Part shown: in pieces, positions 1-10,200 of the stretch
Numbering within the stretch: position 1 is the stretch's first letter
Layout: each line of letters opens with the position of its first letter
Assembly: GCA_964017065.1 (NCBI GenBank)
Contig: OZ024784.1
Span: 13,807,152 to 13,871,151, forward strand
DNA: 64,000 nucleotides
DNA from: Haliclona indistincta
Lineage: Eukaryota > Porifera > Demospongiae > Haplosclerida > Chalinidae
Direction: 5' to 3'
Made by a program: the position numbers and the translations under genes
The notes under the pieces: model-generated
The model's input: the letters and a program-made list of their open reading frames with translations, nothing else
Database searches by the model: none
What the model was told of the DNA's origin: nothing

Positions 1-405
1 GATTTTTTGTTACATTACACTAAGCTCAGATGTTTGTTGCACAACTATGTTCTAAAAATAGAACATGACTAGGCAATAATCATGAATAATCAACACCTTT
101 TTTAGCATAACACTTTGACTGCATAAACTATGTACCATTATTGTTTATATGATTGTTGAGTCATGTAATTCAAGTGCTAGTCAACTATAGACAAGATAAC
201 AATGGATATCAGAGGGTCTTAGTTTATGAGGATCCAATCATGTTATCATAACATTATTAGACCTGCGTCATGTGACTTGCACAAAACTAACTCACTAGAC
301 CATGTGATTAAGTATTGTAACTGTACACACCCATAGTGTCAATTTTCTGCAACTATAGTATAATTATTATAATCTGACCCTTAAGCGTAGTGATATAATA
401 CTCAC
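1..405. other. Left flank, intronic for SFXN5, no exon seen
   Basis: This stretch lies downstream, in gene orientation, of the last visible SFXN5 exon. A good splice donor immediately left of base 406 means it is intron. I read both strands for the next expected sideroflexin segment and found none, so the remaining exons must lie beyond the left edge. The sequence is AT-rich and holds no repeat or RNA gene that I could recognise. Confidence 0.6.
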
Positions 406-1216
406 CTGTTTGTCAGTAACTCCAGCCTTCATTCTTCCTGCACTAAAGTCCTCCAGTAGCTTCACTGATCTCTGGAGCCTCTCCTGTAAACACAAAGACA
501 AGTTGATTAGTCTGAGTAACCATTAGGTCACCCTGACCTCCTCCTCACTAACACACAACAGAACAGTACTTCAGACCCTAGTACTAAAACAATGCATTTG
601 ATCACACTTAGATCTCCCAAAAAATATTTGATCACACACTTTCATCTTCTAATGACTTCACCAACCTACTGTAACTGTCCAAGCAACCACAATAAAGGAA
701 CTAACAATTTATTATGTCTCATAGAAATCTATGACTCCCACTGCCAAATTTTGTGAGAAATGGCACTTATTCTGCAACACCCAGCAACTACACCTTACTG
801 TTCACATGTGAGACTAGCATGTGTGAGTCTAGCCTGAACACCAAGCACTCACTTCAGACACAAACAGAGTTCTTGGGTCGACCACGTCAAGAAAATGGCG
901 TAATCTGCCTTGAAATCTTGACTGAGGAAGAAAGGTATCATTACAAACATGAAGAGTACATTACTAATGTCTACACCTTGTAGTCACAAAGGTTTTGTGT
1001 GACGTGTCATGTTTTTAACTCAAACCACTTCACATGCTCAAGTACAACACAACTTGTAATAATTCTAGGAAGAGCATTCTTTAGTTCATGCAGTGAACGG
1101 CGGCGCAACTATACAGTCGCTGCCAGGCTCGTTACCTGGTCAAATCTTGACTTTCCCAAAGCAAATGAAGGGTATTCAGCATTGGTGGTCCTGTCAGTAG
1201 CGCCATTGATAGCCAT
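406..1216 (-). CDS. SFXN5: Sideroflexin-5, first three exons (partial)
   Basis: Sideroflexins are multi-pass carriers of the mitochondrial inner membrane; members transport serine or related small metabolites. Three minus-strand exons with consensus splice sites and phase-0 joins are visible: 1136-1216 (27 codons from the ATG at 1216), 853-921 (23 codons) and 406-483 (26 codons). Joined, they read through LGKSRFDQ, RHFLDVVDPRTLFVSE and LLEDFSAGRMKAGVT. This matches the N-terminal block of human SFXN5 as I recall it (LGKPRFQQ, RHFLDIIDPRTLFVTE, LLEDYKHG), closer than SFXN1-4. No upstream ATG in frame was found before 1216. The gene continues off the left edge, so all membrane segments are missing here. 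It is divergent from the phosphatase gene at 1420. Confidence 0.86.
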
Positions 1217-1419
1217 TGTCCTTCTCCAATATTCTACACGATGCAGGAAGAAACTGCTAAAGGTGACGTCACGGCCGGAATGTGTAATTATAGAGCGATG
1301 AATAACCTGCTCATTATCATACGTGTCTACCAGTATAAAAGGCAAGAGCAGTTGGGAAGACCCCAGTTCAAATCAAATAGCAAGTCAGTCAATCTTATTA
1401 TCAACAATAACATTTGACC
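1217..1419. promoter_or_regulatory. Divergent promoter SFXN5 / MAP-kinase phosphatase
   Basis: This 203-bp gap separates the two start codons of a head-to-head pair. It contains a perfect CRE/ATF palindrome TGACGTCA at 1264-1271 and a TATA-like TATAAAA at 1334-1340, about 80 bp before the phosphatase ATG. CRE and TATA elements are typical of immediate-early MAP-kinase phosphatase promoters in vertebrates. That they work here is inference. Confidence 0.5.
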
Positions 1420-2954
1420 ATGTGTAGTTTCAATTGGATCTCAAGCGAGGAGCTAGCCTGCTTGGTCACTGTTGGACCAGCTCCATTGCTGATCGATATG
1501 CGATCGTGTGCCCAGTTTTGTGTGAAACATATCAAAGAAGCGCAAAACCTTAGCTTCTCACCCATCCTAGTGCGGAGAATGCTGAAAGGCTCCATTGCAC
1601 TGGACTCGCTCATTACGGATCATGACTTGTTACAGCGTCTAGCCAGCTCTGGTAAAGTAGTGCTGTACGACAACTGTTCGTGCCAGTCTGAAACGCGTCC
1701 TGAGCTAGTGAGATTTGCTGAGATTCTCATGGGTCGCTTTGGAGCAGCCAACCTTGCACTCAAAGTTCTAAACGGTAAGCAACATAAGCTAATATTGTTA
1801 AAAAACTGTGTTTACAAATTATTATGATTCTTTGCAGGAGGCATGAATTCCTTTTATGCTGTGTGCCCACAACTATGCACAACACCAAGTGGCCGAGGAG
1901 CAGCCTCTCCTAGTCGTGTGACCTTGGACTCAGCCAGTATCAGAGCAATAGCCACTCCAGAAGCAACTCCAGTTGAAGTCCTTCCATTCCTCTTCCTCGG
2001 CAGTGCCCGAGACTCTTCTGATCTTAAAGTTCTAAAGAGAATGAATATAACATCAGTGCTTAACATAACTACTACTTGTCCGAATCACTTTGAGTCTGAG
2101 TTTGAGTACTTGAGTATACTTGTTGAAGACTCTCATCAGACTGACCTTCTCTCAAGGCTCAATCAGGCTATTGAATTCATTGGTGAGTCATGGCTAAATT
2201 TAGATTTTATTACTAACACAACTAACTGTTAATTTCTGATGTGGCTGAATTGTGGTTAACACTTCTTTTCCCATCTATTTTCACAGAAAGTGTAAGGTCC
2301 AAAGGTGGACGTGTCTTTGTGCACTGCCATGCTGGAATTTCACGATCAGCAACTGTATGCATAGCATACATGATGAGAACTCAAAAGATGTCAGTCGAGG
2401 ATGCTTACAGATTTGTCAAAAGCAAAAGACCAATAATTTCTCCAAACCTCCACTTCATGGGTCAACTACTAGAGTACCAGAAGCAGCTATTTACACTAAC
2501 ATTAGAGAGTGTACCAGAGAGACTACCAGCCACAACCTGTACCACCACTGCTACCAAGATCACTACTCCTGTCCAGTCAATATCTAAAACACTATCTGCA
2601 CACTTCTCTACAACCAATGAAGAATTTAACTGTGACTTCTCAAGTGCATATGCTAGTGAAGCCAATGTCATATCTATGCTCACTAGTAAGCTGCAACATG
2701 CAAATGTTGTAGGCAGCACCACATATGATACAAGGAGCTTCATGTTACCATTGAGTGAATACACTACCACTAGTAGTGGAACCACTAGCAGAAGAGTAAG
2801 TCGAGAGAGCCTCAAACTCTGTCTTAGTTCTCCAAAACCAGTAACTGTGAGAAGTCTTAGTTCACCTCAACTGAGTCCTTGTAGAGTAGAAGCAACTATC
2901 ACTAACTCTCCCCTGGCTCAATCATTAACCTTTACCAACACTACTTGTACATAA
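1420..2954 (+). CDS. MAP-kinase dual-specificity phosphatase (DUSP/MKP)
   Basis: Dephosphorylates the Thr and Tyr of the MAP-kinase activation loop and so ends the signal. Three exons, 1420-1774, 1838-2182 and 2287-2954, join in frame to 455 residues. The start is the ATG at 1420 in a good context (ACCATG). Residues 1-120 form a rhodanese/CH2-type kinase-docking domain (LLIDMRSCAQF, VVLYDN). The catalytic domain follows: LFLGSARDSSD, the general-acid loop VEDSHQTD, the P-loop HCHAGISRSAT with Cys and Arg in place, and IISPNLHFMGQLL. The roughly 150-residue C-terminal tail is rich in Ser, Thr and Pro, as in many inducible MKPs. It is closest in layout to DUSP1/2/4/5, but I cannot assign one orthologue. 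The upstream gap holds a CRE and a TATA box, consistent with inducible transcription. Confidence 0.9.
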
Positions 2955-3050
2955 ATTTTATTTCTAATCTACGTACATGTATATTTTCTGATCTTTCCTC
3001 TCTTGTCTTAATGAATAATAATAATTATTATCACAATCACTATCGCATTA

Positions 3051-3058
3051 TGACGTCA
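3051..3058. promoter_or_regulatory. CRE/ATF palindrome upstream of AS3MT copy 1
   Basis: A perfect TGACGTCA lies 57 bp before the ATG of the first methyltransferase gene. It is the second perfect CRE in 2 kb. Binding by CREB/ATF factors is inferred from the motif alone. Confidence 0.4.
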
Positions 3059-3114
3059 CCGTCTTGTTCTGTGGCGATTGCTAGCCCAGCAAGCTGCTTC
3101 ACGAGCTATCGATC

Positions 3115-5357
3115 ATGACCGATCAGACGTATTCCAACGTGAAGGATTATTATGGCAAGCAGCTGCAAACATCGAACGATCTCAAGACCAACGCGTGTTG
3201 TACTGTGGGCAGCGTGAAAATGCCAACACGAGTTCGCGAGGCGCTGAGGTCAATCCATCCAGAGGTGGACAGCAAGTGAGTGACGCACACCTGACCTGTC
3301 GGAAATCACGCGGTGTCACTTGATCAAGCGCGCGTTTCCGGAATTGTTGTATAATGACTATTCATGGTGTTTTAGGCTAGCTCATTAATTAATTTAACTT
3401 ACCATAGCATGCTTGTAAAAAGAAGTGCTTCATTTTGGAGAGTTTGGGGCTTAGTTATAGTACTATACTTGCATTGACGAAGTCATGACATGTATGTAGC
3501 ATAAATTATATCCCACAAAGAATACAAAATGGATACTTCAGCTCAGCATTTCTTCAAAAACTTGTACCAAAACATGTGTATTACGTGTACATTCAAACTT
3601 TACAGGTATTATGGGTGTGGTCTTGTGTTTCCGGAAGCAGTGGAGGGCTGCAGAGTGGTAGACCTTGGTAGTGGTGCTGGTAGAGACTGCTTCCTGCTCA
3701 GCAAGCTGGTTGGATCTACAGGGTTTGTCACTGGAGTGGACATGACACCAGAACAGGTACGTGACAATACTCCATTATGTTTACTTGAAAGCAACTGCAA
3801 AAGGATTGTTGCTGTAAGTGTTAACAGATGTATTACTAGTCTAGTATTGGTAGACTAAGAGTATTGGCTAAGAGACATAAACAGGAGACTCTGGAGACTA
3901 AACAGTGATTATGCATGTTTGCATTAAACATACTTGGCAGAATGAATGATTGATGGAGGAAGATAAAGTTTGTTTGGATAGACCTTGAGATCAACATAGC
4001 TATTTCCCCAACAGCTTGAGGTGGCTAGAAGACATATTGACTACCACATGGAGCAGTTTGGATACAGTTCTCCTAATATTTCCTTCCTAGAAGGTTACAT
4101 TGAGGATCTTCAAGGATGTGGAATAGGCTCAGAGTCCACGGACATTATCGTGTGAGTACATTATCTCATTTTCTTATGAATCATGCTGCGTTAGTTATGT
4201 ACGAATCATTACTGGAAATGTACCAACTTCTTTTGCCTGTACAGCTCAAATTGTGTCATCAATCTTTGTCCCAACAAGAGGAAAGCATTAGCTAGTGCTT
4301 TTAGCGTATTAAAGGTTAGATGTCATTGCAACATATAAACATTTGACATCATTACGTACATTGACATCATGTACGTAAATGATGTCAATGTACGTACATT
4401 GACATCATTTACATACATTGACATCATGTATGGACGTACATTGTTGATGAGATCATAATATTGTGTCTACATAGACTGGAGGTGAGATGTACTTTAGTGA
4501 TGTGTATGCTGATAGACCGATTCCATCAGAGGTCAGAGGTCACAAGCAGCTATGGGGTTAGCCATGATATGTGTATGAGTTTTGATTTTCTAGTATTATA
4601 GGAGAGTGTATTTCTGGAGCACTTGAATGGAGGGAACTGATGGCTATTGCCAAAGAAGTTGGCTTCGCCCCTCCAGTGCTGGTCAATGTATCCCCCATCA
4701 GAATTGATACCCCTGAACTCCAGAAGATTGTGGGTTAGCAATCTCGAAAGGAAATAATAGGAGCTAGATCATGCATACCACAAGCTCCTATTATTTCCTT
4801 TCGAGATTACCCAAGTTACAATGAATCCCCTGTATCAATTACCAAGTACATGTAATATAATGCTCATATTGTTGATCTGGGTTACGAGATTGTGTTATGA
4901 AATATTTTTCAGGTGAACTGAATTTTTGTTCGGTGACTTATCGACTTTTTAAACTTGATCCCGAAGAGGAATCTACCAGAGATCCTTTGATTCAAGTGCA
5001 GTACAAGGGTTGGTAAATACACTGGAGAATGCAGTCATACATTGCTTTCCTTATAGGAACTATACCAGATTATCCAGACACTGTCACTTTGGCATACAAC
5101 ATCAAGATAACTGTAAGAATTTACAAGACATTGTTTTTATAACTTTCTTTTACTATTAGAGCTGTTGTCCTGTGTTACTGCCAGCATCAGTAGCTCAGTT
5201 ACTATTGGACACTAGGCTGGCTCCACACTTCTCACTCACTCCTCTCTCTAATGCTGAGCACAGCGTACCAGCTTGTGCTGAGTTGTCAGAGTTTGTCAAT
5301 ATAAATCCCTTTGATGTGCTGGCTACAAAGACAGCCAATACTAGCAGTTGCTGTTGA
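3115..5357 (+). CDS. AS3MT: Arsenite methyltransferase, copy 1
   Basis: SAM-dependent enzyme that methylates arsenite to mono- and dimethyl-arsenicals in the cytosol. Nine exons with consensus sites: 3115-3275, 3606-3756, 4015-4151, 4245-4314, 4475-4556, 4602-4733, 4913-5008, 5057-5112 and 5160-5357, in frame for 360 residues. The N-terminus VKDYYGKQLQ and the SAM-binding loop VVDLGSGAGRDCF are typical. All four cysteines needed in animal AS3MT are present: KTNAC (human C32), YYGCG (C61), SNCVIN (C156) and GECISGAL (C206). The protein ends in a Cys-Cys pair, as the human enzyme has near its end. A tandem paralogue starts 146 bp downstream. A CRE lies just upstream. Confidence 0.93.
4336..4445. 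repeat. Palindromic ATTGACATCAT repeats in AS3MT-1 intron 4
   Basis: The core CATTGACATCAT appears several times here with TACGTA spacers, and its reverse complement occurs at 4379-4390. Copies at 4359-4370 and 4397-4408 can each pair with it as 12-bp perfect arms. The array fills most of the intron. It may be the collapsed remains of a short inverted-repeat element. Confidence 0.6.
4740..4808. repeat. Perfect 26-bp inverted repeat (hairpin) in AS3MT-1 intron 6
   Basis: Bases 4740-4765 are the exact reverse complement of 4783-4808, with a 17-base loop. The left arm begins only a few bases after the splice donor. No clear target-site duplication was seen, so MITE origin is possible but not shown. 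In the transcript it would form a strong stem next to the donor. Confidence 0.8.
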
Positions 5358-5503
5358 CATTATAGTGATGTTAAGCTGTTTTTAATGTCATATCCTCGTT
5401 ACATGACTAATTGGATTAATTTTGAGGAAGTATTCTACAAGTCACATTTCGCGCCCTTTCTAAATAATGCACACTTTTTTTGAAGGTGTGCCAGCGTCTA
5501 AAG

Positions 5504-7104
5504 ATGGAGAATGTAAAGCAGTACTATGGGACTGACATAGAAAATGTAGAGGATTTCAAGACTAGCGTGTGTGACCATAATGAAAAACTACCATCACGTC
5601 TTGTTCAGGCCATGGCCTCTGTGCATTCTGAAGTGAACAGCAAGTCAGCAGCATAATAGAGTCCATGCGCAGCAGCAGTGGCGGATCTAGCCTGAGGTGC
5701 TTGGGGGGGCCATAATTTATTCGTATTATAAGTTTGTACAAGGCTTGTTTAAATTCCATTGTGTGGTTAATATTTTTAAAATTTTAGGGGGGGCCTGGCC
5801 CCCCTGGCCCCCCTGTAGATCCGCCACTGCGCAGCAGTCTTCTCATGATCACTGTGTATACAGATACTATGGATGTGGTCCAGTGTTTCCGAAAGCAGTG
5901 GAGGGCTGTCGAGTGGTAGACCTTGGTAGTGGTGCTGGTAGAGACTGCTTCCTGCTCAGCAAGATGGTGGGATCTACAGGGTTTGTCACTGGAGTGGACA
6001 TGACACCAGAACTGGTGTGTTTGTTGGTTATTGACCTATTGATTCTGTATTGTAGCTTGAGGTGGCGAGAAAACACATTGACTACCACATGGAACAATTT
6101 GAATACAGTTCTACTAATATTTCCTTCCTAGAAGGTTACATCGAGGACCTTCAAAATTGCGGAATAGGCTCAGAGTCCACGGATATTATCGTGTGTGTAG
6201 AAGTGATTATGATTGTTTATTATAACTTTCTACCCAATAGCTCTAACTGTGTTATTTGTTTGTGTCAAAACAAGGAAAAAGTATTTCGTAGTGCCCACAA
6301 TGTACTGAAGGTATAAAGATGATGATTTTGTATGTGCAGAATGTTGTTGCTGTAGAATGGAGGAGAGTTGTACTTCAGTGATATGTATACTGACAAACCT
6401 GTCACATGGCCTGCACACTTGAAGGATGACAAAATACTTTGGGGTGTGTAGTCATACATAAAATGTTCGAGATAGTTGCTCATTGCTATGTTAGGAGAAG
6501 GGATTACAGGAGCTCTTTACTGGAAAGATCTAATGAGAATAGTTACTGCTATAGGATTCTCTCCTCCGGTCTTGGTGGATGTAGCAAATATATCTATCGA
6601 TGATCCTAGTGTTCAGGAAGCCATAGGTCCTCCCGCTTGCATGCATTATGATTATTCCTTGCCTCGTTACAGGTGATTTAAAGCTCTGCTCTGCTACATA
6701 TCGGTTGTTTAAGGTGGCTGCAAAAGATACTAAATGCAATGCTTATAAAGTGCTCTATAAAGGTGTTCTATTCAAAGTTGTGTCATGTTTTCATTTCTTC
6801 CATCTTAGGTACAATACCAGATTGCCCTATTCAGTTCAACCTAGCTTACAACACTAATTTTTCGGTATGGTCCATATTGACATGCATTAACGTGTGTTAA
6901 TTATTTCAGAGATGTTGTCCTGTGTTACTACCAGCATCAGTAGCTCAGTTACTAACAGACACTAGGCTGGCTCCACACTTCTCACTCACTCCTCTCTCTG
7001 GTCGTTCCTCTGTTGAGCAGACTGTACCAGCTTGTGCTGAGTTGTCAGAGTTTGTCAATATAAACCCTTTTGATGTGCTGGCTACAAGGACAGCTGTTGA
7101 TTGA
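5504..7104 (+). CDS. AS3MT: Arsenite methyltransferase-like, copy 2 (one key Cys lost)
   Basis: Tandem paralogue of the preceding gene with the same nine-exon structure and intron phases: 5504-5643, 5864-6014, 6056-6192, 6241-6310, 6356-6443, 6495-6626, 6673-6762, 6809-6864 and 6910-7104, giving 352 residues. The SAM loop VVDLGSGAGRDCF is intact, as are cysteines matching human C32 (KTSVC), C61 (YYGCG) and C156 (SNCVI). The fourth, C206, which binds arsenite with C156, is glycine here (GEGITGALYW). The C-terminal Cys-Cys pair is also gone. The N-terminal 47 residues diverge strongly from copy 1 while exons 2-3 are nearly identical. Two donors are weak (GTCAGC after exon 1, GTCCTC after exon 6). 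The frame is open throughout, so this looks like a retained, functionally shifted copy. Confidence 0.85.
5676..5829. mobile_element. hAT-type non-autonomous element (MITE), 154 bp
   Basis: The element has terminal inverted repeats starting CAGTGGCGGATCTA and ending TAGATCCGCCACTG, and is flanked on both sides by the identical 8-bp target duplication CGCAGCAG (5668-5675 and 5830-5837). An 8-bp duplication and CAGTGGCGGA-type ends are hallmarks of the hAT superfamily. G- and C-rich tracts lie just inside the ends. It sits in intron 1 of AS3MT copy 2 and is absent from copy 1, so it inserted after the gene duplication. Confidence 0.92.
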
Positions 7105-7234
7105 TTTTGACTGTTATAATTGTGCAGATATGATAGAGTTATGGTAACAACGTAGTGCTAAGAATAATCACTTCTGTAAACTTTCAAGAGCCCGGTATGA
7201 TAATTAGGCTCCTTGCTTCCGTAAGTAATGAATA

Positions 7235-10200
7235 ATGCGCTGTAGGAAGATGGGGTGTCTTATCTTGGTCCTCTTGCTATTCGTAGCTCCGAGTAGCTCT
7301 GCAGCCCATGACTTTATAGTTCATCCGTCCGACGATCCCGGAGCCTGTTCTCAAACTGCACAGCTGTGCTTCCCACTCACCCACTACCTCAACGACTTTG
7401 CAACGTTCAATTTTACGGAAGCTCGGCTCGTCTTCCTTCCGGGTATTCATGCTCTGCCGGAGCGCGAGGACCGTGGTGTGTATACCATTAGGGATGTTCA
7501 AGGGCTCTCCATCATTGGGCAACCTCAGGCTGTGATCAGATGCTCGGGGTCGACAGGCCTAGCGTTTTTAAACATAACAGGTCTGAATTTGGACAACATT
7601 ACTGTTGAGAAATGTGGGGTGGGGCTGACAGAGCCATTTCTAGGGAATTCTACAAACCTTCTCGACGACAATGATCTGAATCTACTAGGTCACGGCATAG
7701 CAATGAGAGCTGCTCTGTTTATGAGTTTAGTGAAGAATCTCACACTCTCAGGCATTATTGTCACAAATAGCACTGGCTACGGCATGATAGCAGTCAACTT
7801 GATCGGAAATACTATGATCAAAAAAGTACAGTTTTCAAATAACAATCTCCAGGCTCTGCATGACACCCAATGTACAGCAGCTCTTTCAAGACACTGCAAG
7901 GGAGGGAACCTGGTGTTTATTTTTACTGACACTGAATCTGTCTGTCCTGACATTGCAACGACTCACACAGTGCTGGTCCAGGAATCAGTCTTCAGGGTTG
8001 GAATTGATCTCACTCCTGCTTTTCAACCGTTCATTTTTCTCAACGGAGAGATCCCACCATTTTATGGTGGAGGAGGAATTGGTCTCACCTTAGCACAGTC
8101 TACTTACGGTGTGAACTTTATATTAGACAACGCCACTTTGATTGAGAATATTGCCTATACTGGCTCGAACCTGTACATCACTGTCTTTGAACAAGTCAGC
8201 AACTTCAGCATAACGATCACTAACAGTAAGATCAGTTATGGTAACTCGATGATTGAGTCTGGTGATGTCAAACTTACCGGTCTATTCGTACTTGCAACCG
8301 GCTTCTCATTTGCGTATGGGATAAAACCACCACTTAACTTTATACCCGCTTGCATAGCTGACAGCCAAAACTTTCAATTCAATATTGAAGACAGTGAGTT
8401 TATTAAGAATAATGCAAATCTTGTATGCGCAGGTTTGTTGTACTTATGGGGCGAATCATCAGCAGCTAATACTCGAAAAATTACAATTCAAAATTCAGTT
8501 TTTCAAGACAACAGAGGTGACAGTATAATTGCCATATTTGAGATCAGCAATTTTGAAGAAGTTTTTCCTTTTAAGATTTTTATGACCAATTTAACTTTCG
8601 CAAGAAACAAAGTTTCGGAACAAAATGGTTTTGCTCGAACATTCCGACAAGAAATTGTAGTAATTAACTCTGTAAGAAACATTCAGTTTTCAGGTTGTTT
8701 ATTTCAAGACAACACAGGCTCTCCTTTGAGAATAACTGAAAGTACTGTTTCGATGATCGGTATGAACCAGTTTATCAACAATACAGCCGTTGTTGGGAGT
8801 GGCTTGTTCTTAGAGGAAGGCTCTACAATTTATTTTGAACCACAATCAGTAACCCTCTTTCGAGACAATCATGCAGAAACATTTGGAGGTGCTATCTACG
8901 CTGTGATAACTTCTTATAAGTGTTTTTATCAGATATTATCACCTGATCCTGATGACTTCCCGAGGCTAATCTTTCAGAACAACAGTGCTTCAAGTGCTGG
9001 TGATGCTGTCTATGGTAATGTGGACAACTGCCTCCTTGAACAGTTCACCGGTGTCGCTGATTCAGATATTGTGTTCTCTGAGATTTCTACATTTCTTGAT
9101 CACACAAATGAAGATTCACTTATAACGTCCACAGGACATAGACTCTGCTTGTGCAGTAATGGCAGCTCTGTCCCTAACTGCAACGACTCGCTCTCTCTCA
9201 GTCTCGACACTTTTCCAGGTCAGCTGTTCCAATTCACTGTTGCTGTTCGTGGTTATGATGGACGTTTTGGTGTAGGGTATACCCCAGCAAACTTACACAC
9301 TGACTTTGTTCGAAACGTAACTGGCATTGATTTGGGTAGAAATCAGTTAATTCAACAATTAAGCCATGGTTGTTCCAACCTTTCTTTCAATTTCTACGCT
9401 ATACCCCAAACAGTTACCATCAACCTGTTAGCATCTGTAGGAAGAGTCTTTAATACATTTCCAATCCATGTGAATCTAATGCCTTGTCCACCAGGCTTCC
9501 AGATTTCAAATGAAACCAGCCAGACACAGTGTGTTTGTAATGATCTGATACAAGACAGACAGCTGACATGTGACATCAATACGCTTACAGTTTCAAGAAA
9601 TCGTTATTTGTGGGTTGGAACATCAAATCAAACTGGAATACCTCGAGTCACTATCGGAGTGTGTCCTATTGCATACTGTTCCCAGACGAGGACCACTGTG
9701 AACATTGATAGTGCTGATGAACAGTGCTCTTACAATCGATCAGGATTTCTTTGTGGAGTTTGCAGTGACGGCCTGAGTGTGGCAATTGGTTCATCTCGAT
9801 GCTTCGAGTGTTCAAATGTTTACTTGCTTCTAATTTTAGTATTTGCAGTGTTTGGAGTGCTTCTTATTCTACTACTCACTGTTGCAAACCTTACCATAGC
9901 AACAGGAATGATCAATGGATTGCTCTTTTATGCTAACGTAGTCAAGGTAACCAATTTGCAGAACAATTCTCCAGGAGCAGATTTTCTGTTACCATTCTCC
10001 ATATTCATTAACTGGATCAATCTTGACTTTGGTATTGAGACCTGTTTCTATGATGGGTTTGATGGCTATACCAAGGCATGGCTGCAGTACGTATTTCCAT
10101 TCTACTTGTTCTTCTTGATGGGAGTAGCAATTTTAGTGAGCAGCAAGTCAACAAAGTTATCAAGTGTTCTTCCTAGAAACATAGTTGCTGTATTTGCCAC

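Noticed and set aside
753..1301. Plus-strand open frames of 76 and 100 codons
   Set aside because: They run antisense to SFXN5 exons 1 and 2 and their intron, start without ATG or in poor context, and show no family signature.
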